This document shows positions 14,234 to 20,301 of a stretch of 20,301 nucleotides of DNA, in pieces. Source of the stretch: an uncultured Eubacterium sp. (GTDB lineage Bacteria; Bacillota; Clostridia; Lachnospirales; Lachnospiraceae); the NCBI GenBank assembly GCA_900545725.1, contig URAI01000039.1:1-20301 (forward strand). Reading direction: 5' to 3'. Numbering within the stretch: position 1 is the first letter of the stretch; each line of letters opens with the position of its first letter. Under the pieces are notes generated by a model. The model was not told where the DNA came from, did no database searches, and saw nothing but the letters and a program-made list of their open reading frames with translations. The translations under genes were made by a program, and so were the position numbers.

Positions 14234-15598
14234 ATGAGTGAGAATATTCAGGAAAATAAGATGGGGGTTATGCCTGTACCAAAGCTTTTATTTAATATGG
14301 CAATCCCTATGGTAGTATCAATGCTTATGCAGGCATTGTATAATATTGTAGATAGTGCATTCGTTGGAATGTATAGTACACATGCATTAGAGGCAGTGTC
14401 TATTGCATTTCCTATACAGAATCTTATGATTGCATTTGCAACAGGAACCGGTGTTGGTATTAATGCATTGCTTTCCAGACACCTCGGTGAGAAAAAGTTT
14501 GAAGCGGCAGATACAACAGCTAATACAGGTCTGTTTCTTGCAATATGCAGTTATATATTATTTGCGATATTGGGACTTACGATAGTAAGACCATTCTTTT
14601 CAATGCAGTCAGATATAGCAGAAGTTGTTAATTATGGTGAGGAATATCTTACAGTGATACTTTTATGTGGTTTTGGCATTTTTGGTGAAATTACTAATGA
14701 AAGATTATTACAGGCCACAGGAAGAACCGTATATTCGATGATTACACAGGGAACAGGTGCAGTTCTTAATATAATACTTGATCCGATTATGATATTCGGT
14801 TATTGTGGAATGCCGGCACTTGGTGTAAAGGGTGCTGCGATTGCTACAGTTATAGGACAGTGTGTTGCATTTATACTTGCACTGATATTTAATATCAAGG
14901 TTAATAAAGAGGTCAATATCAGAATATCTAAGATATTTAAGCCTCAATTACAGGAAATAATAAAAATATACGAAATAGGTATTCCATCTATTATTATGAC
15001 TTCAATAACTTCATTCCTTACCGTTGGAATGAATCTTATATTAAAGAAATTTTCAGAGGATGCAATTACAGTATTTGGTGTATATTTTAAGCTTAACAGT
15101 TTTGTATTTATGCCTGTATTCGGTCTTAACAATGGTATGGTTCCGATACTTTCATATAATTATGGAGCAAAAAAACATGACCGAATAATAAAGACGGTAA
15201 GACTTGGAATGAGCTGTGCCGTAATATATATGCTTGCAGGACTTGCAGTATTTGAGATTATGCCTGATAAGCTGCTTATGATATTTTCAGCCAGTGAAAA
15301 TGTTATGAATATAGGTGTTACAGCACTTCGTATTATCGCTTTGAGCTTTATTTTTGCAGGGATAGGAATTGTAAGCAGTACTGTATTCCAGTCTATAGGT
15401 AATCCACTTCACAGTCTGCTTATATCTGTATTAAGACAGCTTGTAATAATACTTCCTGTTGCATATCTTTTATCACTTACAGGTTCTGTAAGCAATGTAT
15501 GGTGGTCATATCCTATAGCAGAAGTTGCATCATTTATATTAAGTGTATTTTTCTTAAGAAAAACATTTAAGAAGCTTAACAGGGAAGTGTCGGGATAG
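14234..15598 (+). CDS. MATE family multidrug/metabolite exporter
   Basis: The 454-residue product has about 12 membrane segments in two homologous halves, the usual length for MATE proteins. The start (PVPKLLFNMAIPMVVSMLMQ, then ALYNIVDSAFVG) and the GIGINALLSRHLGEKK-like loop near residue 75-90 are typical, as is the second-half N-Y-G-A-K-K-H segment. Such carriers export cationic drugs or metabolites using Na+ or H+ gradients. GGAG (14219-14222) lies 11 bases before the ATG; the ATG at 14227 runs into a stop after four codons, so 14234 is the start. It is the third gene after the YhfC-like and P-type ATPase genes and ends before a strong terminator. The substrate is unknown. Confidence 0.93.
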   Translation: MSENIQENKMGVMPVPKLLFNMAIPMVVSMLMQALYNIVDSAFVGMYSTHALEAVSIAFPIQNLMIAFATGTGVGINALLSRHLGEKKFEAADTTANTGLFLAICSYILFAILGLTIVRPFFSMQSDIAEVVNYGEEYLTVILLCGFGIFGEITNERLLQATGRTVYSMITQGTGAVLNIILDPIMIFGYCGMPALGVKGAAIATVIGQCVAFILALIFNIKVNKEVNIRISKIFKPQLQEIIKIYEIGIPSIIMTSITSFLTVGMNLILKKFSEDAITVFGVYFKLNSFVFMPVFGLNNGMVPILSYNYGAKKHDRIIKTVRLGMSCAVIYMLAGLAVFEIMPDKLLMIFSASENVMNIGVTALRIIALSFIFAGIGIVSSTVFQSIGNPLHSLLISVLRQLVIILPVAYLLSLTGSVSNVWWSYPIAEVASFILSVFFLRKTFKKLNREVSG

Positions 15599-15635
15599 TT
15601 AAAGTAACTGACAGAATTAAACTATCATATTGAGT

Positions 15636-15698
15636 AAAAATCCATATAGAATATAGAATTAATCGTGTATTAACAGCTATATTCTGTATGGATTTTTT
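15636..15698. terminator. Long-stem intrinsic terminator after the MATE gene
   Basis: The left arm 15636-15656 (AAAAATCCATA then TAGAATATAG) pairs nearly perfectly with 15677-15698, which ends GGATTTTTT. A 20-nt loop lies between. The A-run and T-run on the two sides would let it work in both directions. Confidence 0.85.
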
Positions 15699-15850
15699 AT
15701 TATATAGGTTTTACGTTGATTTTATAAAAATTCAGTATGATTTTACAAAAATATGATAGTGGATTTTACATATGTTGGATTACACTGTATGGCATAAAAA
15801 TAATATTAGTTAAAATGACACTACAGCAGTGTGATAGAAATGGAGGAATT

Positions 15851-16696
15851 ATGCCATCGACGTATGCCCATTACAGAATAGGACAGGAAGTATATGGAAA
15901 ACTTGAGGGAGAACCTAAAAAGATAATTGAAAAATATAAGGAATTATATGATATAGGCTTACATGGTCCGGATATATTATTTTATTATAAGCCTTTATAT
16001 GAGCATCCGGTTAATAAGACAGGATATGATATGCACTCAGAACCGGGAATAAGATTCTTTAAGGAAGCATATGATATTATAGCTGAAAAGAAAGACAAGC
16101 AGGCATATCTTGCATATATTTATGGCTTTTGCTGTCATTTTGCACTTGACGTAAGCTGTCATGGATATATAGATTATAAGATAAAAAATAGTGGAATAAG
16201 CCATACAGAAATAGAGGTTGAATTTGACAGAAGGCTTATGCTTAAGGATGGATATAATCCTATTACACACGGGCTTACAGGACATATTAATCCAAATGAT
16301 TATAATTCACAAATTATAAGCAGTTTTTATGAAAATATAACACCGGGGCAGGTACAGCAGGCTTTAAAAGGAATGATTAGTTACAATAAGCTTCTTATTG
16401 CACCATCACATATTAAAAGAATGTTTATATATGGATTATTAAGGGCTACGGGAAATTATAAAGAAATGCACGGACTGATTATTAATTATAATGAAAATCC
16501 TTCCTGTGCTGACAGTACTAAGCAGTTATATAAGTTATATAAAGATGCCGGACAACTGGCTGTAAAGCTGATTAATGAGTATACGGATTCCGGTGCCGGA
16601 AAAATTGCATTTGATGAAAAATACAGCTATACATTTGGTGGAAAAAAGGGGAAAATCAGTAAAGGTTCTGAGGAGTGGAGAGTGTTATGGGAATAA
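15851..16696 (+). CDS. Zinc-dependent phospholipase C-like protein
   Basis: The 281-residue product matches the zinc-dependent phospholipase C family (bacterial PLC/S1-nuclease-like all-helical fold). Metal-ligand candidates are His7 in PSTYAHYRIG, the H-G-P-D segment in IGLHGPDILFYY, His in DMHSEP, and the H-x-x-x-D-x-x-x-H helix in CCHFALDVSCHGYI. There is no signal peptide, unlike secreted clostridial alpha-toxin, so a cytoplasmic enzyme is expected. The true substrate of these cytosolic forms is not established. GGAGG (15842-15846) lies four bases before the ATG at 15851; a longer frame back to 15737 lacks any start signal. The stop codon overlaps the next gene by 10 nt, implying translational coupling to the transporter. 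Confidence 0.85.
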   Translation: MPSTYAHYRIGQEVYGKLEGEPKKIIEKYKELYDIGLHGPDILFYYKPLYEHPVNKTGYDMHSEPGIRFFKEAYDIIAEKKDKQAYLAYIYGFCCHFALDVSCHGYIDYKIKNSGISHTEIEVEFDRRLMLKDGYNPITHGLTGHINPNDYNSQIISSFYENITPGQVQQALKGMISYNKLLIAPSHIKRMFIYGLLRATGNYKEMHGLIINYNENPSCADSTKQLYKLYKDAGQLAVKLINEYTDSGAGKIAFDEKYSYTFGGKKGKISKGSEEWRVLWE

Positions 16697-17967
16697 AGCT
16701 TACAAAAAAAGAAAAAGACTGGATACTTTATGATGTTGGTAATTCAGCATTTACTTTATTAGTTGCAACAATTTTACCAATTTATTTTAATTATCTGGCA
16801 GAAAATGCCGGACTTTCATCTGTGGATTATCTTGCGTACTGGGGATATGCTGCATCTATAGGAACAATTATAGTTGCACTTGCAGGACCTGTATTAGGAA
16901 CAATGGCAGATACCAGAGGATATAAAAAAAAGCTGTTTTTGAGTTCTATTATTATAGGAGTGGCTGGCTGCTGTATTCTTGGAATTGCAAGAGGCTGGCT
17001 CATATTTCTGATTATTTATATAGTGGCAAAGATTGGATTTTCGGGAAGTATTATATTTTATGATTCAATGCTTTCTGATGTAACAACTGAGGACAGAATG
17101 GATTATATATCTTCTCTTGGATATGCATGGGGGTATATTGGAAGTTGTATTCCTTTTGCCCTAAGTCTTATTGTTGTTCTTAAAAGTGATACAATAGGAA
17201 TTGGAATGGAAATGGCAATGCTTATATCTTTTTTAATAGTAGCGGCATGGTGGCTTGTAATGTCAATTCCATTGTTAAAGGGATATGAACAGAAATACTA
17301 TGTTGAAAAAAGAGAATATGCCGTAAAAGATAGTTTTGTAAGACTTGGAAATACATTTCAGAATATTAAAAAAGAAAAAGCTGTATTTATGTTTCTTCTT
17401 GCATTTTTCTTTTATATAGATGGTGTGTATACAATTATTGATATGGCTACAGCGTATGGTTCAGCATTAGGTCTTAACAGTGTTGGATTGCTTCTGGCAC
17501 TTATGGTAACACAGATTGTAGCTTTTCCATGTGCAATTATATTTGGAAAGTTATCAGATAGAATAAAAACTAAGGATTTAATCAATGTGTGTATTATTGC
17601 ATATCTGGGAATTGCAATATTTGCAATATTTTTAAAAACACAGCCGCAGTTTTGGATTCTTGCTGTTTTAGTTGGAATGTTTCAGGGTGGAATACAGGCA
17701 CTTTCGAGATCATATTTTACTAAGATTATACCGGAAGAAAAGTCGGGGGAGTATTTTGGATTGATGGATATATGTGGAAAAGGTGCTTCATTTATGGGAA
17801 CAACAATTGTAAGTCTTGTTTCACAAATTACAGGTAATATTAATATAGGAGTTGGAACGATAGCAGTATTTTTTGTAGTCGGGATAATTTTATTTAGAAA
17901 ATCAGTTGCATTAAGTGAAGGAAATATAAAGAGCGGAATAAATGCTATTAGTTCAGAGGCTGTATAA
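16687..17967 (+). CDS. MFS transporter, UMF1/Atg22-like
   Basis: The 426-residue product has about 12 membrane segments. Its N-terminus, EKDWILYDVGNSAF, is the signature of the UMF1 group, the bacterial relatives of yeast Atg22, an amino-acid effluxer of the vacuole. A second MFS-type loop, G-x-x-A-D-x-x-G-Y-K-K (GTMADTRGYKKK), lies between helices 2 and 3. The ATG at 16687 is chosen because GGAG (16677-16680) stands six bases before it; a GTG at 16675 in the same frame would lack that spacing. The start lies inside the phospholipase-like gene. The substrate of the bacterial members is not known. It is followed by a long inverted repeat. Confidence 0.88.
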   Translation: MGIKLTKKEKDWILYDVGNSAFTLLVATILPIYFNYLAENAGLSSVDYLAYWGYAASIGTIIVALAGPVLGTMADTRGYKKKLFLSSIIIGVAGCCILGIARGWLIFLIIYIVAKIGFSGSIIFYDSMLSDVTTEDRMDYISSLGYAWGYIGSCIPFALSLIVVLKSDTIGIGMEMAMLISFLIVAAWWLVMSIPLLKGYEQKYYVEKREYAVKDSFVRLGNTFQNIKKEKAVFMFLLAFFFYIDGVYTIIDMATAYGSALGLNSVGLLLALMVTQIVAFPCAIIFGKLSDRIKTKDLINVCIIAYLGIAIFAIFLKTQPQFWILAVLVGMFQGGIQALSRSYFTKIIPEEKSGEYFGLMDICGKGASFMGTTIVSLVSQITGNINIGVGTIAVFFVVGIILFRKSVALSEGNIKSGINAISSEAV

Positions 17968-18037
17968 CGTACTAAAGCATTCTGATAAATAATCACAATA
18001 TGCTGTAATATGGAATTAATTTTTAAGAAGTAATCAT

Positions 18038-18128
18038 GGCTTACCGCATTAGAAAATTATACAAAAATAGAATCATCTGTTAAATCTCTATATTTTATAT
18101 AAAGTTTTCTAATGCAGCAAGCCTTTTT
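18038..18128. terminator. 90-nt inverted repeat between convergent genes, probable terminator
   Basis: GGCTT (18038-18042) pairs with AAGCC (18119-18123) and GCATTAGAAAA (18046-18056) with TTTTCTAATGC (18105-18115). The arms are joined by a shorter inner stem, AAAATA with TATTTT, near the loop. TTTTT follows at 18124-18128. It lies between the transporter gene (+) and the lipoprotein gene (-). It is longer than a normal terminator, and a decayed miniature element is an alternative. Confidence 0.55.
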
Positions 18129-18155
18129 CGTTTATGTGGCAGAATGATTGTTAGA

Positions 18156-19205
18156 TTATTCAGAAACTTTTATTGAAAATTCCGTATTAACAAGCTTTTC
18201 ATAAGGAGTCTCACCTTCAAGTTCACCAGCATTATCAAGTATGTCTGTAAGAAGTGAGAAGCTATCCTTTTCAAATATTGTATTATTTTTCCATGTGTTT
18301 TGTGTAAGATAACGTTCAACTATTTTTTCAATGGAATTGATATCTGTTTCAGGAAACTGTGGTGCTATAACAAGTGCTGTTTCTTTTGCTGTATGTGTAT
18401 TTACAAAATTAAGGCCTTTTTGTATTGCTTTTGTAAAGGCAAGTATGGTATCACCATTTTGTTCAATATAGCTTTTTTTAGCTGAGTATGCCGTATAAGG
18501 AACGAATCCGCTGTCAACGCCAAGAGAGGCGGTGACGTAGCCTGCATGTTCATTTTCGAGAATAGTGGCAGAGGGTTCAAATTCAACAGTATAATCACCG
18601 GTACCTGATGAAAAAGCGGCAGCAGTAGAACCAAAGTCAATATTTTGAATTACATTCACGTCTTTTGAAATGTCAATATTATTATTTTTGAGGATATATT
18701 CAAGAATCATCTGCGGCATTCCACCGGCTCTTCCGCCTATTATAGTCTTTCCCTTTACATTGTCCCATGTGAAATCTGTTTCATTATTGCGGGACACAAG
18801 AAAATTGCCGGCTCTTTGTGTAAGCTGTGCGAAGTTAATAATATAGTCATCATACCCCTGCTGATAAACATATATAGAAGCCTCAGACCCCATAAAGCCG
18901 ATATCTGCATCTGCGGATATAAGAGATGTCATAACCTTGTCGGCACCAAAGCCTGTAATAAGCTCAAGTTCAATTCCCTCATCCTTAAAATATCCATTTT
19001 CAATTGCGACATATTGTGGAGCATAAAATATAGAATGGGCGACTTCATTTAATGTAACTTTTTTATAATTTCCTGCATTATTGTTGTCCGATATATTACA
19101 GCCACACAAAATAAAGCAGCTGATAAGGGTAAGACAGCTTAAGATAATGACTGGAATTTTACGATATTTTCTGAATAAGACAGTATAAGATGTTTTTAAA
19201 TACAT
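18156..19205 (-). CDS. ABC transporter substrate-binding lipoprotein, NMT1/SsuA-like
   Basis: The 349-residue product begins with basic residues and a hydrophobic helix ending in a lipobox-like I-L-C-G-C, so Cys36 is the likely lipidated residue and the protein is anchored outside the membrane. The mature part follows the NMT1/THI5/SsuA/TauA pattern: VTLNEVAHSIFYAPQYVAIENGYFKDEGI, then a GADKVMTSLISADADIGFMG segment and GRAGGMPQMILEY. These proteins bind small molecules such as pyrimidine thiamin precursors or alkanesulfonates for import. AAAGGTG (19213-19219) supports the ATG at 19203-19205; a GTG three codons upstream is less likely. No permease or ATPase gene lies beside it, so it is an orphan here. 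The ligand is not determined. Confidence 0.9.
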   Translation of the reverse strand: MYLKTSYTVLFRKYRKIPVIILSCLTLISCFILCGCNISDNNNAGNYKKVTLNEVAHSIFYAPQYVAIENGYFKDEGIELELITGFGADKVMTSLISADADIGFMGSEASIYVYQQGYDDYIINFAQLTQRAGNFLVSRNNETDFTWDNVKGKTIIGGRAGGMPQMILEYILKNNNIDISKDVNVIQNIDFGSTAAAFSSGTGDYTVEFEPSATILENEHAGYVTASLGVDSGFVPYTAYSAKKSYIEQNGDTILAFTKAIQKGLNFVNTHTAKETALVIAPQFPETDINSIEKIVERYLTQNTWKNNTIFEKDSFSLLTDILDNAGELEGETPYEKLVNTEFSIKVSE

Positions 19206-19396
19206 AAAGTACACCTTTTATTTAATTTTGTATTATTTTATGAATAAAAAATTAAAAAGTGACTATAAAAATCAGTCATACAATGTTATAATAAATAGAA
19301 AGTAAATAATATGCAGATGTCGTATTATGTTATAAAAGAAGCTTGTTTTTATAGCATATTTTTAGTTTAGAAAGCTTTTGGTTTGTGAGGATTACT

Positions 19397-20266
19397 ATGA
19401 AGATAGATATGCATTGTCATACTAAAGAAGGTTCTATAGATGCTAAGATTAATATCGAGAATTACATCAGAAAACTTATAAGTAAAGGCTGTGATGGAAT
19501 GCTTGTGACTGACCATAATTCGTATGATGGTTACAGGCAGTTTAAAAAGATAGCACAGAGCATGAACCTTAAGGATACTTTTACTGTTTTAAAGGGAATA
19601 GAATATGATACCAGGGATGCCGGACATATAATTGCGATACTTCCAGAACATATTAATGAGAAGCTTTTAGAAGTCAGAGGAATGACTGTAAGACAGTTAG
19701 AAAAGCTTGTACATGGGCTGGGAGGTGTATTAGGACCTGCACATCCATATGGTACGGGATATTTTGCATTTGCCAATACAAGATTTGGTAAGAATAATAT
19801 GGAATTTATTAAGAAGTTTGATTTTATAGAGACATTTAATGCATGTACAAAACCGCATGCTAATGCGGCAGCAGATAAGCTGGCTGACAGATTTGGCAAA
19901 CTTAAGACGGCAGGCTCAGATGCTCATAAGGAGAATGTGGTAGGTACTGCATTTACGGAATTTTATCAGAATATAAGGAATAATAATGACCTGATAGAAG
20001 CAATAAGGTCAAGAAGTGATACTATAATTCATGGAAGGGTTATAGATAAGATGTTAAAAGATGGTAATATTCTGATTGAAAAGGCGGGAATTATAGGTTA
20101 CTATATTTATAACAGAGTGGGAGCTGCATTCAACAAACGCAGAATTAATAAGCTTATGAAAGAAATTCAAATAAAAAAATATTTTATAACAGAACAGCTT
20201 AAAAATAAAACATTTGCCCATATACATGAATTTGAAATAGGGCTAACGCAATCCCACTGGCTTTAG
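19397..20266 (+). CDS. PHP domain phosphoesterase, 3' end altered
   Basis: The 289-residue product is a PHP-family metal-dependent phosphoesterase. The metal ligands are His6 and His8 (DMHCHT), Asp39 and His40 (VTDHNSY), Glu69 (KGIEYD), His116 (GPAHPYG), and Asp175 with His177 (GSDAHK). All are present, so activity is expected; relatives act on nucleotides or other phosphate esters. GAGG (19387-19390) stands six bases before the ATG at 19397; a GTG four codons upstream is less likely. The C-terminal region after ~200 is basic and not needed for the metal site. The final eight residues, GLTQSHWL, and the stop are read through the hairpin of what looks like an inserted IS end on the other strand, so the original C-terminus is probably lost. 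The gene is divergent from the lipoprotein gene. Confidence 0.85.
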   Translation: MKIDMHCHTKEGSIDAKINIENYIRKLISKGCDGMLVTDHNSYDGYRQFKKIAQSMNLKDTFTVLKGIEYDTRDAGHIIAILPEHINEKLLEVRGMTVRQLEKLVHGLGGVLGPAHPYGTGYFAFANTRFGKNNMEFIKKFDFIETFNACTKPHANAAADKLADRFGKLKTAGSDAHKENVVGTAFTEFYQNIRNNNDLIEAIRSRSDTIIHGRVIDKMLKDGNILIEKAGIIGYYIYNRVGAAFNKRRINKLMKEIQIKKYFITEQLKNKTFAHIHEFEIGLTQSHWL

Positions 20267-20301
20267 ACGGTGGGTTAAGGTAGCCGGAATCGGAGATTTG
20301 T
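20240..20301 (-). mobile_element. Probable end of an IS200/IS605-type element (continues past the window)
   Basis: CCCACTG (20253-20259) pairs with CGGTGGG (20268-20274), one T-G wobble, around the loop GCTTTAGA. Sub-terminal hairpins of this sequence type (CCCACnGGCTTTAGnCGGTGGG pattern) mark the ends of IS200/IS605 elements, which move as single strands without target duplication. The base composition is more GC-rich than the flanking gene. The exact outer edge is not fixed; I place it near 20240. The rest of the element lies beyond the window. Confidence 0.5.
20243..20301 (-). CDS. C-terminal end of IS200/IS605-type TnpB (partial)
   Basis: On the minus strand an open frame enters from the window edge and ends at TAG (20243-20245), reading KSPIPATLTHRLKPVGLR. 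A short Leu-Lys-Pro-Val-Gly-type tail read through the terminal hairpin is what I expect for TnpB, the RNA-guided nuclease accessory of IS200/IS605 elements. Only 18 codons are visible, so no catalytic motif can be checked. The frame overlaps the end of the PHP gene tail to tail by 24 bases. The identification rests on the tail pattern together with the hairpin. Confidence 0.4.
   Translation of the reverse strand, partial: KSPIPATLTHRLKPVGLR

Noticed and set aside
19215..19396. TGACT/AGTCA inverted repeat and TATAAT in the divergent region before the PHP gene
   Set aside because: The -35/-10 spacing is about 22 bases and the repeat is only 5 bp in AT-rich DNA; not enough to call a promoter or operator.

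Overview
The window is about 20.3 kb of AT-rich, densely coded bacterial DNA. The gene set points to a Gram-positive anaerobe of the Clostridia, most likely a Lachnospiraceae member (Lachnospira/Eubacterium eligens-like). The grounds are strong Shine-Dalgarno sites, heavy use of ATA and AGA codons, a bacterial GlnRS, an LTA-synthase-like membrane sulfatase, a YqeM-type methyltransferase next to Hsp33, and an N-terminal lipobox on a binding protein. The family placement is inference from gene content; no rRNA or tRNA is present.

Left part (1-2200): the tail of an unidentified gene, then a promoter with a structured leader driving an orphan acyl/D-alanyl carrier protein, a protein whose C-terminal half resembles the flagellar cap protein FliD, and a SEC-C zinc-motif protein. 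A bidirectional terminator separates these from a minus-strand membrane protein (2196-2801). That protein and a YqeM-like methyltransferase (3122) are read from a divergent promoter pair. hslO (Hsp33) follows.

Middle (4990-10730): a tiny minus-strand gene with a palindrome over its likely -10 lies back to back with a shikimate-kinase-like gene whose substrate-binding residues are changed. Then comes a promoter-led operon of glnS, a DUF2225 zinc protein and an LTA-synthase-like sulfatase with an extra C-terminal beta domain. A cold-shock protein with its own strong promoter and a 5'-terminal hairpin ends this block.

Right part (10810-20301): between two good terminators lies a three-gene unit of membrane proteins: a YhfC-like polytopic protein lacking the expected catalytic Glu, a CtpE/Exp7-type P-type ATPase whose start overlaps it by 17 nt, and a MATE exporter. 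A second tightly overlapping pair follows, a zinc-dependent phospholipase C-like protein and a UMF1/Atg22-like MFS transporter. A 90-nt inverted repeat separates these from a minus-strand orphan lipoprotein of the NMT1/SsuA binding-protein class. A divergent PHP phosphoesterase gene ends by running into what looks like the end of an IS200/IS605-type element, whose tnpB tail lies on the minus strand at the window edge.

Most of the window is ordinary chromosomal housekeeping and envelope/transport DNA. I found no CRISPR array, prophage, toxin-antitoxin pair or recognisable defence system. The items most worth a second look are the YhfC-like/P-type ATPase pair, the two copies of a conserved small hairpin repeat, the IS-remodelled 3' end of the PHP gene, the divergent shikimate-kinase-like enzyme, and the FliD-like protein beside an orphan carrier protein.
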